From: Cololabis saira
Lineage: Eukaryota; Chordata; Actinopteri; Beloniformes; Belonidae
NCBI RefSeq assembly: GCF_033807715.1
Contig: NC_084592.1
Coordinates: forward strand, 25,939,001-26,003,000
Direction of reading: 5' to 3'
Length of the DNA: 64,000 nucleotides
This document shows positions 1-10,600 of the stretch, piece by piece; position 1 is the first letter of the stretch; each line of letters starts with the position of its first letter. A model generated the notes under the pieces. That model did not search any database. It was not told the origin of the DNA and saw nothing but the letters and a program-made list of their open reading frames with translations. The translations under genes and the position numbers were made by a program.

Positions 1-30
1 AAGTTGGATTAATGGCACATTGTGGGAAGT

Positions 31-1542
31 TCAATTCAATTCAATTCAATTTTATTTATATAGCGTCTAATACAACAGAGTTGTCTCTAGACGCTTTACA
101 GAGACCCATACCCAGAACATGACCCCCGAGCAGATATTACATAAACAATGGCAGGTAAAAAAACTCCCCTAGTGGGAGAAAAACCTTAAGCCAAACAGTG
201 GCAAGGAAAAACTCCCCTTTAGGAGGGAAGAAACCTTGAGCAGGACCAGGCTCATCAGGGGGGACCCTCCTGCCGAGGGCCAGACTGGTGGGTCAGGGAC
301 GGCAACAGCACAGCAGGCAGGTGGAAGCAGCAACGGGATGACCGGGGGTGGGGACCGCAGGCCAGCACACAGCTCCCGAAGCTCCGGCCCAATCAGCAAG
401 TCCCAAGTTGGGGTGCAGGGTCAGGAAAAGACTTGTGCTCCGTAATGCAAGCTACAAGCCACCCACGGCCACCTGCAGGACAAAAGAGAGAAAAGGGAGG
501 AGAAGGGGGGGCCAGCAACGGGATGACCAGGGGTGGGGACCGCAGGCCAGCACACAGCTCCCGAAGCTCCGGCCCAATCAGCAAGTCCCAGGTTGGGGTG
601 CAGGGTCAGGGAAAGACTTGTGCTCCGTAATGCAAGCTACAAGCCACCCACGACCACCTGCAGGTTCCGGTGTCCGGCAAAGGATGCTGCAACATGGACA
701 AAAGAGAGAAAAGGGAGGAGAAGGGGGGGCCAGCACAAGAAACTACAGGAGCGACTCTGACACACTAAAGTTTACACTACCTAGAGATTTACCAACACCA
801 GCTAGAGGTTTACTAAACACTAACTATAGGCTTTACTAAACAGAAAGGTTTTAAGTTTAGTTTTAAAGGTGGAGGTGGTGTCAGCCTCCTTAACCCAGAT
901 TGGAAGTTGGTTCCAAAGTAATGGTGCCTGATAGCAGAACGCCCGCCCTCCAAATCTACATTTAGATACTCTAGGAACTACGAGTAAACCTGCACTCTGA
1001 GAACGGAGAGCTCTGACAGGAACATAAGGCACTATCAGGTCTTGCAAATAATGCGGAGCTAAGCCGTTTTGGGCTTTATATGCAAGTAATAGAATTTTAA
1101 ACTGGATTCTGAATTTTACGGGTAACCAATGGAGCGACGCTAACACTGGAGAGACGTGGTCTCTCCTGCTAATTCCTGTCAGTACTCGTGCTGCTGCATT
1201 TTGGATCAGCTGGAGCCTATTCAGCAAATTACTTGGACATCCTGCTAACAACACATTACAGTAATCTAGTCTAGAAGATACAAACGCATGAACTAGTTTT
1301 TCTGCATCACTCTGTGAGAGGATTTTCCTAATCTTTGCAATATTACGGAGATGGAAAAAGGCTATTTTACAAACCTGATTGACATATGGTTTAAACGACA
1401 AATCCTGATCGAAAATAACACCAAGATTTCTCACAGTTGCACTGGAAGCCATCGCAACACCATCTAATCCCTTCCTAAGATGCTCTGGACCAAGAATGAT
1501 AACCTCTGTTTTATCTGAATTTAGAAGCAGGAAATTTCTGGA
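31..1542 (-). mobile_element. L2-type LINE, 5'-truncated, antisense in a ranbp2 intron
   Basis: The minus strand encodes the C-terminal part of a non-LTR retrotransposon reverse transcriptase. The frame runs from about 1542 down to 820 and includes RNLGVIFDQDLSF, HLRNIAKIR, SSRLDYCNVLLAG, LHWLPV and LLWNQLP, which are typical of the end of L2/CR1-group polymerases. The last 210 residues are open from 1452 to 820. Below 820 lies its 3' untranslated region, ending at 31-60 in a short AATTC-type tail (repeated ATTCA on the plus strand). No endonuclease or RT catalytic core is left, so this is a dead, 5'-truncated copy. It ends about 70 bp upstream of a ranbp2 acceptor, so the host intron keeps only a short native pyrimidine tract. 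Assignment to L2 rather than a sister clade is from memory of fish repeats. Confidence 0.8.
331..735. repeat. Tandem duplication inside the LINE 3' UTR
   Basis: A block of about 150 bp starting CAACGGGATGACC at 331 recurs at 516, a shift of 185 bp, with only a few mismatches. A purine-rich spacer starting AAAAGAGAGAAAAGGGAGG at about 482 recurs at about 702. The second copy has roughly 34 extra bases before its spacer. This explains the parallel open frames seen here; none is a gene. Confidence 0.85.
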
Positions 1543-1609
1543 GTGTCTCCTCTCCTCTCTGTTTGAACTCTGGTGCTTTTATACCCATTTTCTTCTTTTG
1601 GTTTCCCAG

Positions 1610-4600
1610 CTACCAGTGCCCATGGAGGAAATTGTGGATCTCCTGAATGACGTAAACCAGCAGCTGGGGGAGAATGTGCAAGACATGGATGAGGAGGACG
1701 ACAATGAGGTGGACCATCCAAGAGGTCTGGCTCACTCCAGCCCCGCTCTCCCCACAGTGACCAGTCCAGCCTTATCACACATTAAGTTTTCTACTCCCTC
1801 TCCCAACAAGAGCATCGTCTCTCCTTCTAAAAGACTGGCAAGTGCAAATTATTGGTTATTGTCAATAAGAAATGTAAGCTTTTTTTGTGTTTATCATATT
1901 GTTAATTGTGTTCATCACAGATTGAATAATTCTTTCCACCTGTTTTTCAGATTTCTCCAAAGACACCACCTCACTGGGTTGAGGACCAAAAAAGCCTCCT
2001 CCAGATGTTGTGTCAGCAAGTTGAAGCCCTCAAGGTTAGTTTGTGTTCAATCATCTTAGAAAAAAGTTTTTTGTTTTTTTTGTGCAACTTTCTCAATTCA
2101 CCATTATGTTTGACACAGAGTGTCTTTAAGAAACTGTTTCCTTATTTATTCATTGAACCTAATCTGCAGAATGAGGTTCATGATCTGAAACACAACGCCT
2201 CAGCGAATGCAGGCTCTCCTCATCATAGGATGTTTGGGGAAAGCTTCAGGCCAGAGGGTCTGCAGGAACCTTTTACCCCGGTTCAGCCCTACCAGGGAGC
2301 CCCCCTAACGGGTAAATGTGCCATACAGATCTAACCCTCATGAAATGCATTTTTATTCCCCCATTATTGGTATTTATTAATGAAAATTGTTTTTTCTTCT
2401 TTCTGAAGTAGCTACCACAGGTCCCTCTCTGTACTACAACCAGTCTCCAGCTTATAACTCTCAGTATCTCCTGCGTCCTGCAGCAAATGTAACCCCCACC
2501 AAGGTGATTGTCATTTTAATTTTGGTTTACAGTTGAATACTTGCACAGACTATGTGGAGTAATATTTGCTTTTCATTCTTTGTTCACACAGGGCCCAATG
2601 TATGGCGTGAACCGTATGCCGCCCCAGCCACATGTGTATTCTTACCAGCAGCCCACTCACACCCCTCCACTGCAGACAGCCCCACCCTGTATCTACCCTC
2701 CTCAAGAACAAGGATTCGGTGCCCCTCTTCGCTTTGAGTCCCCCGCTACTAGTCTCCTTTCACCATACAGTGAAGAGTATTATGGCCAGAGTGTTCCTCA
2801 ACAGACCACCAACCCCCCCCTGCCTGAACCAGGCTACTTCACCAAGCCATCTGTAGTTCCTGTCCAACCTCCAAAGAGCATTGAGGGAAAGCCTGTGGAC
2901 TTTGGGAAGCTGTCCTTCAGCCAGCAGGCTCCTGCTGAAGTCCCCAGAGTACCGAGTTTTGGTGCTGGGGCGGTTGCCCAATCAACACCTTCAAATGCTT
3001 TTAAATTTAACTCCAACTTTAAATCCAATGACGGAGACTTTACTTTCTCAGCTTCCCAATCCAAGCACGGTGAAAGTTTGCTTAGTCTACTCACAGCAGA
3101 CATTCCTCCCAAAGCAGACAGTGTTTCAGAGAAGCCCCCGGCCCAGGAGCAACCCCCCAGCCAACCAGGCATCTTTACCTTTGGCAATAAAAATATTACG
3201 AGCTTCTCGTTTGTTGATCCTGCACCGAACTCAACCAGTGAAAGTCTTTTTGGGAAGGTGGAGCAACCCTTTAAATTTGGCGACGATACCAAGTTTGGTG
3301 CTGCCATATCCACAGCCGAGGATGGAAGAGCAATGGAGAGTGACAATGATAGCACACATGCAGAAGAGGATGAAGATGGGCCTCACTTTGAGCCCATTGT
3401 ACCTCTTCCTGATAAAGTGGATGTGAAAACGGGTGAGGAAGAAGAGGAGGAAATGTTTTGCAACAGGGCAAAGTTGTATAGGTTTGACACGGAGGCAAAA
3501 GAGTGGAAAGAACGTGGAATTGGCAATGTTAAAATCCTTAAACACAACGCTAAAGGGAAGGTCCGCCTCCTGATGAGAAGGGAACAAGTTCTAAAGATCT
3601 GTGCAAACCACTACATAACTGCTGAAATGCTCCTCAAACCAAATGCAGGTTCTGACAAATCCTGGGTGTGGAACGCCGTTGACTATGCAGATGAAGAACC
3701 TAAGACAGAGCAACTAGCCATCCGCTTCAAAACGGTGGATGAGGCTTCTCTTTTTAAAGCCAAGTTTGAAGAAGCCCAAAAGATATCACTCAAGTTCCCA
3801 GAAAAGCAAAATCCACAAGAGAAGAAAGAGGAAAGCTCAAAAGATTCATCATCACTGGCAGCCAAATTTGCACTTAAAGAAGGGGAATGGGAGTGCAGCA
3901 TGTGCTGTGTACGAAATAAGCCCACGGATGTGCGGTGTGCAGCCTGTCAACAGCCCAATCCCCAGTCTGCATCAAAACCAGAAATTCAGGCTGTTGGTGA
4001 AACCAAAGCCAGTCCCTTTTCTTTCAAATTTGGTACAGATTCATCAAAATCAAGTAGTTCTGGCTCTACATTTACTGGATTTGGTGGTTTTGGAGCCACA
4101 ATCCCCTCTTCATTTACATTTGGCACCAGTTCCTCTACACCCGCTGACACAGGAGCTAGTTCATTTAGTTTTGGCTTTGGATCTCAGGTTGCCAAAAAGC
4201 CAGACCCAGAGCAGTGGGACTGTAACAAGTGCTCTGCAAAGAACGAGGCTTCTGCGGACAGTTGTGTTTCTTGCAAAGCTTTAAAAACTGCAGCCAAAAC
4301 TGTCGCAGCACAACCCACGCTAACAGCAGATGTGCCAGCATCAGCGCCCTCTGTCTCTGGCATTGGCTCTTTAAGTGCACAGTTTGGAAAGAAACCAGGA
4401 CAGTGGGACTGTGGTGTATGTGAAGTGAGAAATGAATCCTCTGCTGATAAATGTGCAGCTTGTAACAGCCCAAACCCAACTACAAAACCAAAAGTTGGGG
4501 ATTCAGTCGCATCACATTTACCAGCTGCATCAGGATTTGGGGCCAGGTTTGCCAAGAAAGATGGCCAGTGGGACTGTGGTGTATGTGAAGTGAGGAATGA

Positions 4601-7600
4601 GTCCTCTGCTGATAAATGTGCAGCTTGTAACAGCCCAAACCCAACTACAAAACCAAAAGGTGGGGATCCAGTTGCATCTAATTTACCATTCGGGGCCAGG
4701 TTTGCCAAGAAAGATGGCCAGTGGGACTGCAATGCATGCTTGGTGAGAAATGATGCGTCAGCAGCCAAATGCGTTTCCTGCTCTACCCCCAACGATAATC
4801 CTTCTTTAGCAGCTATGTTTGGCAAGAAGGAGGGACAATGGGATTGTGATGTTTGTCTGGTGAGAAATGATCCATCTTCCAATAAATGTGTATCATGTCA
4901 GACTCCCAATCCGAACGCTAAAAACACAAGCAGCTCTTCTTCCTCAGCCTCGACCTTCAGTTTTAGCTTTGGAGCTAAAGGTTCTTCAGACCAGCCTGCC
5001 GGAACTGGATTCACTATACCATTTGGAAGTGGCAGCCCGTTCCAGTTTGGTCAAAGCAAGGATAAAACCACAGCTGACTCTTTCAAGTTTGAAACTCCTA
5101 AGTCTGTATCTACTAGTACTAGTACAAGTACTACTACTAGTTCTTCAGGGTTCTCTTTTTCAATGCCCATTCCAGCTGGCGGCTTTAAGTTTGGCATTCA
5201 AGAGCCCGCGAAGGATTTGGCCTCATCTGACAGCCAAACACCATCAGGGCCAGCTTCCAGTTTTCTTAAAAACATAGCTGACAAACACAAGGAGAAGGAA
5301 AATGTGTCTAACCCTTCAGACGGCCAAATAGAACAAGAACAAAATCCATTATTTGATGGGAAAGACATGTTCAGTTTTGCCGACTTGGCAAATACATCTG
5401 GAGAAGACTTCCAGTTTGGTCAGAAAAATCCTGACTTCAAAGGTTTCTCTCGGGCTGGTGAACAGGTGTTCTCATCCCTCCAGACACCCACCAAGACACA
5501 AGCCTCAAAGGAACAAGAGGATGACGGCATGTATAAAACAGAGGAAAATGATGATATCCAGTTTGAACCGGTTATCCAGATGCCTGACAAGGTGGACGTT
5601 GTAACAGGGGAGGAGGATGAACAGGTTCTGTATTCTCAGCGTGCCAAACTGTACAGGTTTGACCCCAGCACCAGTCAGTGGAAAGAGCGTGGTGTGGGAA
5701 TGCTCAAATTCCTCAAAAACAGTGCCAACGGTCGGCTAAGGGTGCTCATGAGAAGAGAGCAGGTCCTGAAGGTTTGTGCTAACCACTGGATCACCACCAC
5801 CATGAACCTTAAGCCACTGGCAGGCTCAGACAAAGCATGGATGTGGATGGCCAATGATTTCTCTGAAGGAGATGCTAAACTGGAGCAGTTGGCTGTCAAA
5901 TTTAAAACCACAGAGCTTGCTGAAGAGTTCAAGGAGAAGTTTGAAGCATGCCAGAGACTTCTCTTAGATATCCCCTTACAAACCCCCCACAAGCTGGTCG
6001 ATACAGGGAGAACAGCACACCTCATTCAGAAAGCAGAGGAAATGAAGTCTGGTTTGAAAGACCTGAAATCCTTTTTGACAGATGAGAAAACAAAGATCAA
6101 AGATGATGAGCCCCAGGCAGACAGTACAACTCCTGGTGATATTTCAAGCTTTGTAATCAAGCCTCACGGGGAAACCACCGGCCCTACCTTGGAGTGGGAT
6201 AACTACGACCTGAGAGAAGAAGCTTTAGATGATACAGTTGACTCATCTGTCTATGCTTCGCCACTCGCCAGCAGCCCCCTGAGGAAGAACCTCTTCCGCT
6301 TTGGGGAGTCCACTGGTGGATTCAACTTCAGCTTCCAGCCTGGAATCAGTCCCTCCAAGTCTCCTGCTAAGCTCAACCAAAGCAGAGCCTCAGTCGGCAC
6401 CGATGACGAGCAGGACACAACTCAGGATGAGGAGAGGGATGGCCAGTACTTTGAGCCTGTTGTTCCATTGCCTGATTTGGTGGATATTTCTACAGGAGAG
6501 GAAAATGAACAGGTGGTCTTCAGTCACAGAGCCAAACTGTACCGCTACGACAGGGACTTGGGACAGTGGAAGGAGAGGGGTATTGGAGACCTCAAGATCT
6601 TGCAGAATTATGACACCAAACGAGTAAGGCTGATAATGAGGAGAGACCAGGTACTTAAGATCTGTGCCAACCACTGTATCACTGCAGCCATGAGCCTGGA
6701 ACCTATGAAGGGTGCAGAGAAGGCTTGGGTCTGGAGTGCTATGGACTTTGCTGAAGATGGAGAGGGAAAGATTGAGCAGCTGGCTGTAAGATTCAAGCTG
6801 CAGGACACTGCAAATGCATTTAAACAGGCCTTTGAAGATGCCAAGACTACACAAGAAAAACAAGAGCTTATGACTCCGGTGACACCTCGACTTGCTACAT
6901 CACAGGATGGTGGAGCATCTGGAGCTGCAAGTTCTCCAGCCCCCGTCTGCGGCATAGCAGCTATTGCTGTTCTGGAAGAAACGACAAGGGAACGTACCGA
7001 GCCTTCTCCTGAGAGCAGGCCATGTGCAGCTGAATCTCAGAGTCCAGTCAATCCCACCAAGACTGTGATGTCTCCCCCCAAGTTTGTCTTTGGGACAGAT
7101 GCGCTTCAAAAGATTTTTGGCTCGCCTAAATCGCAGTCAGAAACTCTGACAACTGCATCTGATTTGAAGGCCAAAGATTCTGGATCTGCTCCCAAGGCGT
7201 CACCTGCCACTCCTGCATTCAATATGCACACAGGTAAAAACAAAAGGTCCTTTTGTGAAATATACTGTTCAGATTATGTCTTGTTCTATCTCCATCTCAT
7301 TTTTCCTTGTCTACACCGGCATCAATCCATCGCTTTTTTTAATACGACAAACTGTTATTAGCTCTCCCTGTTTTTGGCTTCTTTTTTTTTTTTTTTTTTT
7401 TTTTTCATATATGTGCATCTAACTACAAAAAAGTATATAGAATATTCTGAATTTAATATCTTGCACTTAACTTGTACACCCAGCGTATTTACTCAAACTG
7501 TTTTTAATTTAAAGGGGACCTATTATGGCATCTAATAACTATTTTAAACAGCTCTTGAATGTCTTAAAAACAAGCTTATGATTTATTTTTTTTGCTAAAT

Positions 7601-10600
7601 AAATTAGAAATTCAGCCTCTGAGCCATGTCTTTATCATCCCAGTCTCTAACCTCATTATCTATGAGGGATTCTGAGTGGGCGGGGCTATGATAATGAGGC
7701 TCTGTGCTGATTGGCTGCCTGAATGATGTGTAGCAGGGGAGGGCACAAAGCATCGCACTGAGCACAGAGGAAAAGTGGCGACCACATCTGAAGAGCATGT
7801 CTAGCTCAAACAGAGGCCATCACGATACACCGCTACGAAAAGATGGCGGAGCTCCGGCCGGCGGAGTTAGTTGTGGGCGTGGTTTCACGCATCGGAGGAC
7901 AACCTATGTAAATCGCTCCCGTCGTTACGTAACGAAAGGGAGCAGAATCTGAACGGCTCGTAGAAGCCACATCACACTGGATGGCTCATCCGGGCGGCTG
8001 TACAGACACTGCAGAATTTGGTTGCTTTCCTCCTTTTCTGAGTTGGCAGGCTGAGGGGAGACCACTTTAGATATGTTAAAGCAAGAGAACGTGTTTTTCA
8101 TAATAGGTCTCCTTTAATGAAATCCTATAATTCATCACACAGTTATAGGATTTTCACATTTAAATTTTTTGGTATTTGTTTTTCTAATAACACCACCCTC
8201 ACAATTAGTTTCTCTTCGCCCAACAACCCATTATCCTTCAGGGCTGGACTTTAGGCTTTTCAAAGATAACCCAATGGCTTTTTGGACCAGCACACCCACC
8301 ACCCAATTTGAACCCCCAGGTACTCTGATTACTGCAGTGTGTGTTAACACCTCTCAGCTGTCACCTGGCTGACCCCTACTACTACTAGAAAACCTATAAC
8401 CCGGATGCACGGAGTGGAAAAGCAGCAGAGCTAATGTCTTGCATGTGTAGTGTTTTAAAGTTCCGTTTTTATTGTTAGAAGTGTAGTGATAATAAACCTG
8501 CACTTGTGTCATACGACTTGAGTAACTTGCACACAAATATGCTCACAAAATTACTAAAGATTTTTTATTATGTCGCTGCAAAATTCGTCAGGGTCAATAG
8601 GGAAAGGTGTGTAATGCATTCACTTAGTTTCATCTGTGGACTTATAAAAAGCTGTTTTTGAAAACGGTTATGAATCAGTATTACATTTGTCAAGTTTTTC
8701 ACTTGGTATTTTCATGGTGCACTTTTCAGTTACCACATATAAACAAATGGACCTGTCAGGTGGATTTTGCCTGAAGACTAATACTAGTTAAGTGTACGTC
8801 TTCTATCCCTGCCTAACGGCAGACCTCTGTTAAGTAGACTCCTGACAGTTTCTGGCACAACTTGACCCACTTGTCTGGTGCAGTGGGGATTGGAAAACTC
8901 TTCTTTTAAGTTGATCTAACGCTATACTCCATGCACACGTTTTTTTTTTGCCTTATGATGCATAGGGGGGGGGGACATGAATCCTGAGGGGGAATGATTA
9001 TGCTGGAAATTGATATTTTTTGTCATCCTAGCCAGTTCATGACTGAAACTAGAGTTTTGAAATGAACCAAGCACTTCATTACAAGTAGCTGTCTTCTGTG
9101 AGGTGTGGAGAGAGCAGAGGTTGTTCCTTCTAACTGGACTACAAATGTCACATGTGCCATTTTTAGTGCAGGGTGTTAAGCAACAGAATGAAATGTAATG
9201 CTGCCTGTTTCGACTTCTCTGCATATCAGCAAAAGGCTAATTCGAGGTGACGCTTGGGTATTATTTTACACCACTTAGTGTTGGGAATATAGCACTGCAA
9301 TATGAAAGAGGTCACAAAAAGAGAGACTATGAAGAATGTTGGCGTCAAATTGCATGCATACCATTCATTGTGCCATGCATGATGTTTTCCTCGTGTGGGT
9401 GTACCTAACACTTGTTTGCTGAAGTAATAATAATTAAAATCAACTTGATTCATCCCCTCTAAACGGCCCCTCTCCAGCATGACCTGATATTGTTTACTAC
9501 TTCTGCATATTTCTGTCATAGGGTCACCTCAAGCAGCAGGAGGTGATTCAGGGTGTGATGACGACTCTGAGGTGGAGATTGTGTATATCAGAGAGCCTAC
9601 TGCTGAACAAGCTGCTTTAGCCAAGAGACTCCTGCTGCCGCTCACTTTCTTCTGCTACAAAAATGAACCAGGATACGTGAGCGACGATGAAACTGATGGT
9701 GAGAGCAAAGGACGGATGTACCGCTGCTTCTGTGGAAATTAGATTTTTGTTGTATTGCAGATATTCAGTCTGTGCCCCTCAAAACTTAGGAATAAATATT
9801 TTAAGTCTTATTGCATATTTGCCCTTTTCTTTTTTTCTAATATATGGGGAAATAATCAATTAATTTATTTTGAATTTTCAGACGAGGATTACGAGTCAGC
9901 TGTGAAAGCCTTGAATGGAAAGCTTTACCCCGATCCTCCTGAAGCTGCAGCCTGTGGTGATGGTAAGTTTTTCAAACCCTGTATCTGTTTATATTAATAG
10001 TCTTTTGATGAGATTTGCTCTGATCATGTTACACATTTTCATCCCGAGTTGGTCCACAGTAGAAATTGGACTACATTAATCAGCAATGCAGCTTTGCATG
10101 TGAGTCAGCGTCTCACAGTAAAATGTTGTGCTGCGTTCAGAGCCAGACTGCCAGGTGGTGTGGGAGAAGAAGGCAACGCCGGAAGAAGAGGAAAAGGCAA
10201 AGAGCCTCCAGCTTCCGCCTACATTCTTCTGCGGCTTGAGCACCACAGACAGCGACCCGGACCACGACAAGCCGGAAGACTTTGAGACAGAAGTCCGCAA
10301 AGTTCAGCATGACTTGGTAATGGATACGGCTCTAACAAATGTCGCTGAATTTGTACATTTAAAATCATGTAAAAAGACTATCTAGTAACAGGCAGCATCT
10401 TCATGTTTATTTGAAACATTTCATCTTGCAGACCTGTTGTCACTTGTACCAGTATATGACTATTACTGGTATGAGTGTGGTACGGATCAATAAAATGACT
10501 TTAATTTCAGGTTGCCCAGTTAAACAGAGCTGAGGAGGACTTGAGTACTCCAGCAGAGATGCCAGAAGACACAGCCGCAGGTCCATCCAGCATTGCAGAG

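Noticed and set aside
7234..7361. Read-through extension of the giant ranbp2 frame to the stop at 7359-7361
   Set aside because: A good donor (CAG GTAAAA) at 7234 and phase-consistent downstream exons show it is intronic.
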